Assembly (NCBI GenBank): GCA_003427395.1
Contig: BFEA01000186.1
Coordinates: forward strand, 76,867 to 140,866
From: Chara braunii
Lineage: Eukaryota > Streptophyta > Charophyceae > Charales > Characeae
Direction of reading: 5' to 3'
DNA: 64,000 nucleotides
Positions 1 to 10,950 of this stretch are shown piece after piece. The notes beneath the pieces are model-generated. The model was not told the DNA's origin. It ran no database searches and worked only from the letters and a program-made list of their open reading frames with translations. The translations under genes and the position numbers were made by a program. Numbering within the stretch: the stretch's first letter is position 1; the number at the start of each line of letters is the position of its first letter.

Positions 1-1958
1 TCCAAGTTTTTAGAAAACTTTCTATAGGAAACGTCGCATGTCTGCCATACCACAACGTAGCCGACGCGTAATTGGTGCTTCTCCTGACAGTGATGTTCTC
101 CACGAAGAAGGCAACTCTTAGGAAATTAGGCCACTGATTAGGCTTGCCGTTTGTCCATTTTGCAAGAAGGTTTGTAATGGTACTGTGTCCTTTTTCCACT
201 GGTGCGTTAGCCTGAGGATGTGCCGCAGTCGTATATTCAGCAATCACACCATATCCCCTCCGCAGTGTCTTCACTTCTGCACAAGTGAATTCAGACCCCC
301 TGTCCATTACGAATCTCGAAACGAAAGGATAACGAAGATAATATTCCTCAATGCATCGAGCCAATACTTCTCCTGTCTTCGTGCGAATAACTTTACCATC
401 CACAAATCCTGAGAGATTGTCTCGTGCATCAAAAATATAATTAAGCCCTCCTATTCCTAGCGGCATTACCAGTAGGTCCAGATGAATGACCGCTCCAACT
501 TCACGTATATAACATGGGTGAAGCGGTTCCCTGGGTCTAAGGGAAGACCGCTCCTGACATGGTACACAGGATTTACAATATTTATCAATCATGTGTCCCA
601 TGTTATCCCAATAATATAAGTCGTGAATCTTAAGATATGTCGCATCTGCACTCCTATGACCTCCTGTCGTTCCATCATGAAGGGTTGCCATAACGTCAAT
701 CTGTCGATTTACACCATAGACCACCCTTCTGGGATTTCGCCCTTTACTCCTCATAAACAGGTGGCCGTCTCTTACCAAAAAGTTCGGTCGCATCTTGAAA
801 ACCTTCTCGCTCGTATCCCTTTCTCTCGTTTCGCATGAAAGGAGCATTCCCAACTCCAGATATAATCCATCATATTCTTCTGCGTGAAAAACCTCTTTTA
901 TTTCTCCCTCTTCAAAATCATCATCCTCACCTTCGTGGACTACATTCTCTTCCCTATTCTGACTTTTTCTTTCAATCCTTACAGCCTCGTCCTGAAGCAG
1001 TGAATTTGCCAGAAGATACATTCCACCTATCAGTCGTTCACGCTTTTCTACTTGTTGGGGTCCACTTTCCAATGTGACCAACTCTTCCTGCAGCTGATAC
1101 TTATCCGCCAAAGCCAAATCCATCATCCATTCTACTCCTGGCATTCCCCAATAATCTTCCTCAATATAAGGTTTGAGGACTATATCCGGCTGCCGTACGT
1201 GTCCTGGAGGTGCGAGCCATATAGGCCGCCCGGGAGAAACATACTTACCTACTGCCATAGACCAGGAGTTAATGTGGAGCTTCACGTCTTCCTCTTTTTC
1301 CAGGAACCCATCGACTAGCGGAGTATCTTCAACTATCCCTTTATTGCCTTTATCCCAATCGACGCGACTTAACCCATCTGCTCTATTCTTGTTCCCATGA
1401 ATACACTCCAACTCGAAATCAAACATCCAAATATATGTCAACCATCTGGCAATGGTTGGATCCGAAAGAGCAAAATTCTTAAGTGAGCCAGCCAGGGCAG
1501 TTGGATCAACTTTCAGCACGAAACGCCTGCCAAAGAGGTAATTCTTGAAAACTCGTAAACAATGAAGGACTGCCAAGGTCTCGCGCTTAAACTGGGAGTA
1601 GTTTCTCTCAGTTGTGTTAAGCGTTCGACTTTCAAACCTCAAAGGTCGTTTTTCTCCCTCACAATCTTTCTGGATCAATACACCTCCTAAGGCAGTTGGT
1701 CCCGCATACGTTTTTACAATAAAAGACCTTGTTAGTGTGGCGTCATGATCTGGTACGCCCAACGCTAACCCTCCCTCTTCAAACTCTTTCTTCAGGTTTT
1801 GAATTACCGACTCCTGCTTGTCTCCCCACTCCCAGTCTTGACCTTGGCGTACAAGCTTTCTTAACTGTTCTGTCTTCGCTGCAAAGTCTTTAATAAAGAC
1901 TCTAAAAAAAACACATGTTCCCAGAAAACTCCTTACTTTCGTGATAGTTTCGAATGGT
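1..1958 (-). CDS. Ty3/gypsy pol fragment: RT end, RNase H, integrase (open frame, runs off the left edge)
   Basis: Reverse-strand frame without a stop codon from about 1958 to position 1 (about 650 residues, translated by eye). In order it encodes the end of the RT connection (VRSFLGTCVFF), RNase H (RNYSQFKRETLAVLH, DPTALAGS, ENRADGLSR-like NKNRADGLSR), an acidic linker, the integrase HHCC finger (LHDGTTGGH...CKSCVPC near 540-690) and the catalytic core. The DDE triad looks intact: Asp in IHLDLLV near 480, Asp in FVMDRGSEF (codon 302-304), Glu in NAPVEKGHS near 195. It is homologous over its whole length to 24350-26080, which is decayed, so this is the better-preserved copy. The frame ends abruptly at about 1959 against an opposite-strand chromovirus, so the upstream part (gag, protease, RT core) is missing here. 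The integrase C-terminus lies outside the window. Confidence 0.85.
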
Positions 1959-2005
1959 GTTGATCATTCGAGGACCTTGTTGGTTTTCTTATTGTCTACT
2001 TCGAC

Positions 2006-2602
2006 GTGCTGGAGACTGGGTACGACTTCATCCTTGGAACTTCTTGGTCTTGCCTGTTTCGTGGCACAGAGGTCGAATGGGCGACCGAGACACCCGCTCT
2101 TAAAATTAAATGTGGTCAGACGCATCGAGTCCCCTTCAGGGCCTTCATTGGAACCACGAGCGACACCCCTCCCGACCTACTTCCCCAGGACCCTCGTTCC
2201 TCTGGGTCCCACCCTGACATCGCCTTCACTTCTCCTCGTCAGTTCGCTCACTTCACACGACAGGAGGACGTCACATTCTACTCTGTGAATGTCATGGATC
2301 TTCTTCGCTATGATCCACTCTGTCCCAAGGTTGAGCTCATCTCTCTGCAGCCCGATCCCCCTTACCCTTCCTCCATCTTCGTGGCCCCCATCTCTACATC
2401 CACCCCTCAACCTGCGGATATCCCCTCGATCTCCCAGGTTCATACGTCGTTCACTACCGAGTCCACTCATACATTTTGTGATGATGCACACGTTGAGGAA
2501 CTCATGCGGTTCATGACCGACTTAGAGCCAACTGTTCGTAATTTGATTCAAGAGTACCGCGGCGTTTCCCCCTGTATTTCTCATACAAGGGGATCCTTCT
2601 GA
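2006..2602 (+). pseudogene. Chromovirus protease-to-RT linker
   Basis: The 198-codon frame starts with an LETGYDFILGTSW motif, which corresponds to the second conserved segment (ILG) of retropepsin-like proteases. The catalytic D-T/S-G would lie upstream, beyond the truncation at 1959, so the protease is incomplete. The rest is a Pro/Ser/Thr-rich linker leading to the region before RT (LEPTVRNLIQEYRGV). It ends in a stop at 2600-2602 just before the RT start motif at 2632. The Met at 2006 is internal to a longer ancestral frame and is probably not a real start. Confidence 0.7.
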
Positions 2603-2631
2603 TGCGCGGTGTTGAGCATTCTATCTAGCTT

Positions 2632-2853
2632 GTGCCCGACTATTGTGTCCACCATCAGGCACCCTACCGACTCTCGATTCCAGAGGCGATGAAACTCAAA
2701 CCTCAGCTTGAGGATCTCCTTCGACTGGGTTTCATTAAACCCAGTAACTCCCCTTGGGGTGCACCCGTCCTCTTTGCTCGCAAAGCGGACGAAACTCTTC
2801 ATCTCCACCCTCCTGTGGAAGAACCCATCGTGGTTTTGGACACCCTTCTGTGA
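2632..2853 (+). pseudogene. Chromovirus RT N-terminal stub
   Basis: Encodes the typical beginning of Ty3 RT: HHQAPYRLSIPEAMKLKPQL, then EDLLRLGFIKPSNSPWGAPVLFARK. After the K of the fingers domain the sequence jumps directly to the tether before RNase H. The palm with the catalytic aspartates (the YxDD box) is therefore deleted. A frame change accompanies the deletion near 2820-2850. It cannot encode a functional polymerase. Confidence 0.8.
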
Positions 2854-3490
2854 GGACACCTTTCGCGCCCTTAATAAGGCGGTGACTTGTGCGCCGGTTC
2901 TTCGCCTTCCTGATTTTGATCGTCCCTTCATCGTCACCATTGATGCGTTAAATTTTGCAGTAAGAGTTGTACGTTCTCAGGTGTTTCTCTCTCCTCCTGA
3001 TTCACCTCATCCCCATGTTCCTCCTTTCCCCTCTCGATTGTCGCCTATCCTCCCAACATTTCCCTCCACTGAGAATCCTCTCGTTACTTACTCTCTGACC
3101 ATCGTGGAGGATGAGACTGTCGAGAATCGTGTTGGGGATTGCCCGATCGCTTTTTACTCCTGTCAACTACTGTCTGCCGAGATAAACTACATTGCCGATA
3201 AATGTGAGGTTCTCGCAGTAGTGTATGCTAGCTGGCTTTGGCGTGATTATCTGCACGGGGTGTCCTTAATGGTGCGCACGGACAACTCAGTTGTCCAGGC
3301 TTTCCTCACGAAGCCCAAACTTTCCCTTCGAGAGGCACGCTGGTGGCATGAATTATCGGAGTTCAGTTTCACCACTCAACCCATTAAGGGTGAAACGAAC
3401 TGCATCGTCGATGCCTTGTCCCGCCGTCCTGATCACAATCAGGAACCCATCCATCTTGCTGCCATCTCCATCACCACTGTTGATCAGTAA
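2841..3490 (+). pseudogene. Chromovirus RNase H domain
   Basis: After a short RT tail (FRALNKAVTCAPVLRLPDFD) comes RNase H: FIVTIDALNFAV near 2930, a CEVLAVVYA segment with the conserved Glu near 3205, RTDNSVVQAFL with the middle Asp near 3280, and VDALSRRPD with the last Asp near 3410. The spacing and order are normal for Ty3 RNase H. A Pro-rich insertion lies between the first strand and the NYIADKCEVL helix. The frame stops at 3488-3490 and the integrase frame begins immediately after. Confidence 0.8.
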
Positions 3491-4280
3491 GTGATCGACG
3501 CATGTCGCACTCAGTACAGGCACTGCCCGGATTATCGCGCCATCCACACGACACTGTGGAGTGGCAAGACCGTTCCCTCATACTCACTCTGTGAGAACAG
3601 CCTTGTATACTGGCATGACAGATCTGGTCCGCTAGAACTACGTATTTGCGTTCCCTCCACCAGACAGCTCCGCATTCATGCTGTAGTAGAGTTCCATGAC
3701 AAGGCAGTTGCCGGTCATATGGACTTCCACAAGATGTTGGCTCGTGTTTGCCACCTATACGTCTGGCCGAAGTCCAAGGACTTCGTTAAAGCCTACATCC
3801 AAGAGTGTCCTATCTGCCAGGAAGTGACCAGTGTGAACCACCTTCCGTATGGGTTACTTCAGCCCCTACCCATACCTGAGGCTCCTTGGCAGTCCATCTC
3901 GATGGATTTCATTGGTCCCCTTCTTTACCCACTGAGCGAGGTCGCCGGTCATGATGCTATGTTGGTCATTGTCGATCGCTTCAAGAAGGGTGCACGTTTT
4001 GTCCTGTACCGCTATCGCATTAGAGCTCGTGAGGTCGCTGACATCGTCTTCGACCGAGTAATGAGAGATCATGGCTTACCTCAGAGCATCATCTTTGACC
4101 GTAACCCACGCTTTACCAACACATTCTGGTGACGTCTACACGAGGTGTGCGGATTCCAACTCCGCTTCTTATCATCTTACCACCCTCAGACGGATGGTCA
4201 AACTGGGGTCACCAATAAAACTCTTGGTAATATCCTCCGAAAGTTTATTCGGGGTGACTAGCAGTGAGACTTACACTTAG
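3491..4280 (+). pseudogene. Chromovirus integrase, zinc finger and catalytic core
   Basis: The HHCC finger is clear (VEFHDKAVAGH then ECPICQ near 3690-3820). The catalytic core begins with SMDFIGPL (first Asp, about 3905) and continues to IIFDRNPRFTNTFW (second Asp retained) at about 4090-4130, where a TGA interrupts it. The continuation in another frame has HPQTDGQTGVTNKTL. The residue normally Glu in the family (GQTE) is Gly, so the third catalytic residue is lost. It is a dead integrase. Confidence 0.85.
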
Positions 4281-4396
4281 CCCACGCGGAGATTGCGTAC
4301 AACCACGCTGTTTCGCCAACCACGAGGATGTCGCCATTCTATTGCGACCTCGGCTACCACCCTCGCGTACCCGCGGACTTCCTATGACCGTCACGG

Positions 4397-4966
4397 TTGT
4401 GCCCAAATACTCATTGTCCTGCTTGGATCGCCCATATGGTGGCAATTATGAAGCGCGCATACGAGAGTCTAGCCGACTCCCAGACTCGCATGACTGCACG
4501 AGCAAACCGATCCCGAATAGATCATCCATTCAAAGTCGGTGACCATGTGCTCGTCGACCACAAGTTCAGGCGTAGCTTCTTTAGTCCATGCCTCATCCTT
4601 CAGGCCATCGGTTTTGACACTGCCGCCAGTCCGATCAGCTTCCGTGTAAAGCTACCTGATTACCTTCGACAGACTCGCGTACACGATGTTTACCACGTCT
4701 CCTTGTTGCATCCTTATCGCAGACCATCCGAACGGTTTGTCGGACGTCCTTATGGGCACCACCCATCTATCATGGTGGACGGTCACAAAGAGCTCGTCAT
4801 TTCCGACATCGTATCTCACCGAGTTACCGATGATACCCCTCCACGCATGAAATACCTTGTGTGTTGGAAGAGCTATCCTGATGAGGAGGCTACTTGGGAG
4901 TCCCTCGAGCACTTGGAGCACGCTCGGATGTTGGTGCGTGTATATGATTGTGCTCGTCATGCTTAG
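4397..4966 (+). pseudogene. Chromovirus integrase tail and chromodomain
   Basis: This 189-codon frame covers the integrase C-terminal region: MTARANRSRIDHPFKVGDHV, a GPY/F-like module, then RVHDVYHVSLLHPYR. It ends in a chromodomain at roughly residues 135-185 (about 4800-4960) with ISDIVSHRV, YLVCWKSYPDEEATWES and LEHARMLV. The aromatic Y/W/W pattern of a methyl-lysine binding fold is visible. It ends with a natural stop at 4964-4966, so the C-terminus is probably original. Upstream it is separated from the catalytic core by stops at 4260-4390. Confidence 0.85.
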
Positions 4967-4970
4967 ACAT

Positions 4971-5739
4971 CTGCTCCTACTCAGCTGACCGACCCTCTTC
5001 CTCCTCCTCCGGCTGAGAAGATTGTTAAGGACGAGTCCGCTCCCTCTAAAGTCGTTCTTCAGTAGCAGACCGACGCCTCCACGTGTCCACAACGCACTCG
5101 TCGACACCCTCGACGTCTCGACGACTTACACTCTGATCACTTATTTCTCCCTATTGATTCCCACCTTCAGGTACTCCATCATCAACTTCTTTATGATGTC
5201 ATCATTTTGCGACTCTGCTTCGACATCGACTAAGCACCTACTTCATCGACGTCATCGACCACTTTAACGACTTCGGTTACCTTCTCGACTTGAGCCATCT
5301 CATCGGCTTCAGCTACTTTGGACGTGACTACTTTACGCCACCACCCCACCCTATACATTCCCATACATATGTCGCATGATGGTTCTTACTTAGCCGGGTC
5401 TCTCTAAGCTGGGCTCTCCCTTGGTATCGCATAGACATTAGGACCGTAAGGTTATCTTGGCTTCCCTGCTCCCAGATCTAGCTCCCTCCCCCAGTCGCTG
5501 AGTTGTGTGCATGTTTCGCTCACCTGCTGCATCCCTCATCACCCTAGTGTCAGCTATTACATGCCTTTAGTTAGGCATATGTCCACCCTATTCCAGGCTT
5601 TCCTTTCATTGTGAACCCTTAATGGTGTCACCCAATCGTTGAGCATTACCCGCTTTGATTGTCTATCTGTTAGGGTCATTGGTTTGCATCGCTACCACTC
5701 CCTCACCCCGAGCCTGATGACCTACCACACCTCGTATGT
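4971..5739. other. Noncoding sequence 3' of the chromovirus
   Basis: Pyrimidine-rich sequence following the chromodomain stop. It probably contains the chromovirus 3' untranslated region and perhaps part of its LTR, but I see no TG...CA termini or polypurine tract that I can defend. It ends where the giant-LTR fragment starts at about 5740. Confidence 0.4.
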
Positions 5740-6483
5740 GACTGCCCCGAGGACCAGACATGTTCCATAAGTTTGGGAGATCTTGGTCCAATGCCATGCA
5801 CATGCTAAAACTAAAAGACTATAATTTGGCTATACTTTATTATTATTTTATCTATGAACAAGCTAGTCAGACAGGGTTCCATAAGTTTGGGTGGTTTGGC
5901 TATAGCTTATCACAAACTGAAGAGAGTATTAATTAAGAATAAATTTGTGGTACGAAGGGCAAACTTAATCTCGAGCTAAAGAGGATCGGTTCAATTATAT
6001 GCTACCTTGAAACACTAAGTGTAGATAATTATATAAATTTTGGATACTTAAACAGTTCAGAACGACTAAGGCGGCCTAGTCATATGCCCAAAGAATGTTG
6101 TGTTTTGTGTTTGTGTATATTTAATGGCTGAGCTAAACACGTTCCATAAGTTTTGGTGGTCTAGCTTTATGCCTTATGTAAGCTGGGTATAAATGGATAA
6201 ATCATTGAAAGACTATGAATTATAACCTGATAAGGTTGACTTGGGAATGGTGAAAGTACTTACCCATGTGGTTTGACCTGCATGTGGCTGAGTGAGTTTA
6301 TTTACTTCGTCTGAGTTTCAGTTTGATAGGTAGTTATTTTAGTTGTTCGCCACGTGCTAGAGTCATGAGAGTTGGTTTCAATTCCTGCATTCTTTTAGCT
6401 GAGTTTTTTTACTTAGGTCAATTTTTACATTTTTTTGGGATCTTTTATTATACTTAGTCTTGTATAAATCTTGGTAAGTCATT

Positions 6484-7010
6484 TTCTCTACGGGAAGCGC
6501 TGCCGAAATTTATACAAAACCAAAGAGTTAGTCAAATTTTGGCTTTCAAAAGTTCAGTTTATCTAAATTATATACATGACTTAGTAAAAATCTGGAAAGT
6601 CTCATTTTCTAAAGGGAGTGTTGCCCAAATTTTTGTTAATTTAAGAAGTTAGAAAAATAGGACTTTGGGAAGTGAAAGTTATTTCTAGATTTTGAACTTA
6701 GCTTTGTATAAATCTTGGAATAACACTTTCTCTACGGAAAGCACTGCCGAAATTTCTATAAATCTAAGGGGCTAGTTGAACTTTGTCTTAAATGGAACTC
6801 AAGTCTGCCTTCTGAGTTCTTATCTAACTTGGTATAAATCTGAAAAGTCTACCTTTCTAAAGGAGATGCTGCGCAAATTTTTACTAATTCAGGGAGTTAG
6901 ACAAAATTTGACTTTCCAGAGTTAGAAATTATTTCTGTTTCCATATTTGAGCTAATATGAATTTTGAAAAAACACTTTTTCTACGAAAAACGCTGCCGAA
7001 ATTTTTTTAT
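6484..7010 (+). repeat. Five alternating ~123-bp tandem units in LTR fragment A
   Basis: Conserved boxes start near 6484, 6606, 6729, 6852 and 6977, so the period is 122-125 bp. Odd units carry a box like CTACGGGAAGCGCTGCCGAA. Even units carry one like TAAAGGGAGTGCTGCCCAAA. Units alternate, giving a higher-order period of about 245 bp. The same five-unit series occurs at 12756-14610 (-) and 56785-57295 (+), and a shortened one at 30800-31180 (-). The hAT-like insertion at 7018 lies just after the last box. Confidence 0.75.
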
Positions 7011-7017
7011 TTTAAAG

Positions 7018-7210
7018 CTGTATTGCACGTTGTACGCGTACGCGGTGCGTGACCAAAAACCTGCGTACGCGTACGCGTTTTTTTCTTTTTTTTTCCAAAA
7101 ATATATATATATGTCGTGCCAGACCCTTCCCTCGGGGGGGGAACACACATGTATTCACAATTTCAGAGTCTTCCCACTTTTACACACACACATACAAAGT
7201 ATTACACATA

Positions 7211-7250
<40 letters not shown>

Positions 7251-7865
7251 GTCTCTGTCAGACAGTTTGACTGTCACATACGGACTGCTTAACAGAGTGA
7301 GTGACAGACAAACACTCAGACAGGACAGACAAACAGATAGACGGACAAAAGGATAAACAACCAGACAGGCCGATTGATAGACAGGTACCTAAAAACTGAC
7401 AAACAGACCGACAGACATCTGCCTACACACAGATGGACAGACCAACAGACACGCATATGGACAGGGTGACAGAATGACGTGGCACATGGACAGGGTGACA
7501 GACAGACAGACAGGTACACGTGGCAGGCCCTTGTAGACAGACTGACTGACAGACACACACATACACACACAGACCACCCAGAGTGATAGACAAACAAACA
7601 AACAGACAGACAAATTGACCACGACACAGCTTGACTGAATGAGAGACTAACAGACTGACAGACAGCTGTACAGCCAGCCAGACAGCCAGAAAGCCAGCCA
7701 GACAGACCGACAGTCAGAAAAACGACCCGGAAAACGTCCCCTGCGACCACGTACGCGGGGCCATTTTTGACGTACGCGCGCACACGTACGTGGTACGTAC
7801 GCACGCACATGCGTACGTGTACGCGTGTGTGCGGGGGCCGCGTACGTATACGCCGTGCAACACAG
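7018..7865. mobile_element. Nonautonomous hAT-like TIR element with ACAG microsatellite cargo
   Basis: Terminal inverted repeats are CTGTATTGCACG at the left and the complement of CTGTGTTGCACG at the right. Each continues into GTACGCG-rich sequence ending in ACGCGG. The flanking 8-mers are TTTTAAAG and GTTTAAAG, an 8-bp target duplication with one difference. Eight-bp duplications are typical of hAT elements. The interior has (CA)n at about 7218-7250 and a long degenerate ACAG/ACAGAC array at 7300-7710, with no transposase. It is homologous to 13087-14421 in the termini and in a shared subterminal block (ACCACGTACG...GCC...TACGC). Confidence 0.75.
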
Positions 7866-8561
7866 GTTTAAAGGAGATAGATTGTATTTTAACAAGTGGC
7901 GATTCTGACAATCCACTCTGTATAGAGGAGATCCGGTCATAATTTATCTTTTATTTTTAGGTACTTGCTTAGAGATAGACTCAAGCTTAGTTAAGTAGAA
8001 GGATTTTGGGTGAGATTATGATATGGAGGTTACTCCCCATGGACTTATAGACCTAGCTTGGGGATTGGCCTGTCTTGTGTTACAGGTCCTCTCAATCGTT
8101 TCGATTCAGGATTTGGGTTAGGTTCATCTTGATCTCACGAGGATCATCTTCTGTTATCGTTGATAACACGTCGGTTGTCGATTCGTCGGTTTATGACTCA
8201 ACTCCACTACACTCTCATTACTCGACCTAAAAACGCTTTAGCCCTGATGAATTTTTATTGTTTTATTAAGGTTTTCACCCGGACTTTTATTCAATGGTCA
8301 TTTAACGAAAGTACTGAGTATTTAATTTTGGAAGGTTGGATAAAGGTTGGAGCTTGCATGGCTAAAGCGAGGGGTATGAGTATAGAGAATAGTTAAAGTC
8401 AACTCCGTGTAGTATGTGGACTTTTGGCTGACTCCTTGATGTGATTGCAAGTATGTTCTGTGGTTCGGACTTTGGATTTGACTGCCTGCAATCACATACA
8501 TATATATGGTCATGAGAAGTCCTACTGTGCTTGTAAGAAGTGGTCGCCACATACTTATTCC

Positions 8562-8562
<1 letters not shown>

Positions 8563-8596
<34 letters not shown>
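8563..8596. repeat. (TA)n microsatellite
   Basis: Uninterrupted TA dinucleotides of about 34 bp within LTR fragment A. Confidence 0.9.
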
Positions 8597-8597
<1 letters not shown>

Positions 8598-9499
8598 CCC
8601 CTCGTTTGTTGTCCTCTTCTCTCTCTCTGCCTACGGTTTACCGGGCAGTTCTGTTTGTGACGATATATATGCACATACCTATGTTTGGGTGTTCACATGG
8701 TCTGAGGGGCCCACGCTTAAGGGTTTAAATAGGGTTGAGGTTGAGAAAGGAAAGAAAATTCCCTCCCTTTATTGTTGTATGCTCCTTAAAGATTTTTTAG
8801 TCGGACATTAGTCCTGGGCCTGGATTCGAGGTCCTTGTCCAAGACATCCCAGGTCCTAGACTCTGCATGGAAGGGATCACCCCCCGCGCAGAGCTTATTT
8901 GCGCTGCCTACTAGGACACTCAGCCTAAAGGCCGGAAGTGTCGCGGAGGCCGCACGATCGTTCCTTCAGTTTTGCAATATCGTAAAGGGATAAACCTTCA
9001 CGATACTTTGAGTTTGACACTTGAGTGTCATAAGCGGTACTCCATCCCACGAGGGACCACTTGATTATGGGCACTGTATAGTACGCCATCATCACGACTG
9101 CTTGCATATTCATACATTGTTAGTCGATGTGGGAAGGTTCTGCGTTCGCGCGATTTTAACCTAAGTCTCGTGCACATCAGCTATCTGATTTTCATATTGG
9201 AGAGTTATGGGATGGCTACTGAAGGGACCAGGATTGTGTGCGTTGTTTAATTTGTGTCGTGGTGTGTGTGTGTGTGTTTTAATTTTTATGTCTTTAGAGT
9301 GGTGTGCGCATGGTGTGTGGAAAGCGTCCTAGTCGACCGACGACGGGTCGCACCTGAGACCTTAGCCCCCCAAGGCGTCGGTTCGCGTGTGGGTCCGATA
9401 GAGGCGTGAAACTGCATGTACCCCCTATGCTACAACGAACGAGAAACGCCCTCGGCTGGTCCACCTCTGTGATTGCAGGTGATTAACTTTCGTACTGAA

Positions 9500-10266
9500 G
9501 CCAGAGGTAGACGACAACAAAAGCAAAAGTGCAAACGTTTGATTGCAAAGGCCGAGGCTGGGCTGGTGGACTACCCATTAGCAGAACTATATTGGCAGCT
9601 CAAAGAGATAAATGGTTGCAATAACTAGCGGACATTCAAGTACAGCAACAAGTATTGTGGGTCAGATAAGCACATGAGAAAGGTGTGATCATCACTGACG
9701 ACCAAATGACGAAGGAAACCTTCCAGCACATCTGCCCACACCGAGCACACGTTCTTATATGAAAAGTCCATCAACCCTTCTACCCAGAAACCGCACCAGC
9801 CACAGACTCAACAACGATTGGGGAGTATGCACACACCTACTTCAGAGATATCCTCACCTCATGACGCCAACCGGACCAGTCACTTGTGCAGTTGGGAGAA
9901 GAGCAAGACATGTGGCAACACACACAGACAAGCCTAACGGAGGAAGCCAGACACCAACTACAGCAACCGCTCACCCTCAACGAGTTATGGCTTGCAGTCA
10001 AGTGCACGACACGAGCCAAAAGCCCCGGATGAGACGACCTACCAATTGAGTTCTACGTAGCCGCCTGGAAACACACTAAGCCGATACTCCTGCGCACCTA
10101 CGATCAGATACTCGAAGGAGGAAAGTTGACGGAGGACATGAAGTTGGGCATCATCACCTTAACCTACAAGAAAGGAGGCAAGTGCAACATTCGGAATTGG
10201 CATGCGATCTCTAGACTGAACGTATCCTACAAGATGCTAGCCAAGGTCCTAGCCAGATGGCGGTGA
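9500..10266 (+). pseudogene. LINE (L1-like) reverse transcriptase remnant
   Basis: Conceptual translation gives the linker between endonuclease and RT (EYAHTYFRDIL, TEEARHQLQQPLTLNEL), then the start of a non-LTR RT. Motifs are RAKSPG-stop-DDLPIEFY (expected SPGxDGLPxEFY), GGKLTEDMKLGIITLTYKKGG, IRNWHAISRLNVSYKMLAKVLA. These are RT blocks 0 to 2 of LINE elements. The fragment stops before the catalytic blocks. Several TGA/TAG codons break it (for example near 10030 and 10264). It is truncated at both ends and has no visible A-tail. It lies between LTR fragment A and the 3' LTR at 10951. Confidence 0.8.
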
Positions 10267-10950
10267 AGAGTGGAAAATGATAATGTAGAATGTATTTTTC
10301 TGGCTGTAGATCAGAAGATATATCTCAATAGTTCTTGCCTTTCGTGATTGTGGTGAGTAGCGCCAAAGTCTGAAGAGTGGACGTCCACGCACATAGCATG
10401 TGTGTGTGTATGAGAGAGAGTGAGGGAGAGAGGGAGAGAGAGAGAGAGAGCTCGAATCGTTCAGTCCATGCTTGTCGGACCGTCCTTACCTCAGTGTTGC
10501 AATCTATCCACTCACACAGTCGAAATATGTGCAGGGGCAGTCTGCTCAGACTGACACATTTTCTCACCTTAAAAAAAAAAAATTGACCCTTATTTTCATT
10601 CCTGACCCATCAAAGCAGCGGCCAGGAATGAAAACCCCTTCAATGATGAGAAAGAATACCTCGTACAGTTGATGGCAAATGAGAGTGTGAGAAAGAATAC
10701 CGTCGTACTATTTGCACGGCAACAAAATTGGAACCGTCTGATTCCTTTGCTTTTTGCGGCTCAAAAGTTTGTCACACACACAAACAGTCCTCTTTCCTAT
10801 ACTTTCCTGACAGCTAGTGGGACTTGGCCCCGGGGGGTTAAATTATAAGGTCCTCATCTCATCCCTCATTTCTTCTTTCGAAATAAATGTTGACTTTCGA
10901 AGAAAAAAAAAAGAAAAAAAAAAGAGCAAGCGGCCTTGCCACACCACTGT
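10267..10950. other. Unassigned spacer with (GA)n
   Basis: No coding potential that I trust. It holds a GA-rich microsatellite at 10411-10450, A-rich runs at 10570-10580 and 10899-10924, and a CCGGGG block near 10830. It ends at the TG of the LTR at 10951. Confidence 0.5.

Larger units (their letters stand above)
1959..4970 (+). mobile_element. Decayed Ty3/gypsy chromovirus (protease, RT stub, RNase H, integrase, chromodomain)
   Basis: Forward-strand remnant whose domains follow the Ty3 order. The left boundary is the switch from a reverse-strand pol at about 1959. The reading frame is broken several times: after the protease region at 2602, inside RT near 2850, at 3490, at 4132 and at 4260-4390. 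No LTR pair is visible, and the 5' part (gag, PBS, 5' LTR) is absent. The C-terminal chromodomain places it among chromoviruses, which in other genomes direct insertion to heterochromatin through this domain (family knowledge). Confidence 0.85.
5740..9505 (+). mobile_element. Giant-LTR fragment A (truncated at both ends)
   Basis: Forward-oriented copy of the long LTR also seen at 10951-19348 (-), 30488-36556 (-) and 50083-59102 (+). It aligns with about 56040-58860 of the last. It contains three conserved-loop hairpins (cores at 5763, 5877, 6142), then five units of the roughly 123-bp repeat (6484-7000) interrupted by a TIR element at 7018-7865. The segment with GACACTTGAGTGTC near 9020 and the CGACCGACGACGGGTCG block near 9340 follow. 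It lacks the first half and the last 250 bp or so of the LTR. The left junction is with the chromovirus and the right with a LINE remnant. Confidence 0.8.

Noticed and set aside
9759-10049. 96-codon frame as a separate gene
   Set aside because: It overlaps the LINE RT remnant in another frame, and the LINE motifs explain the sequence.
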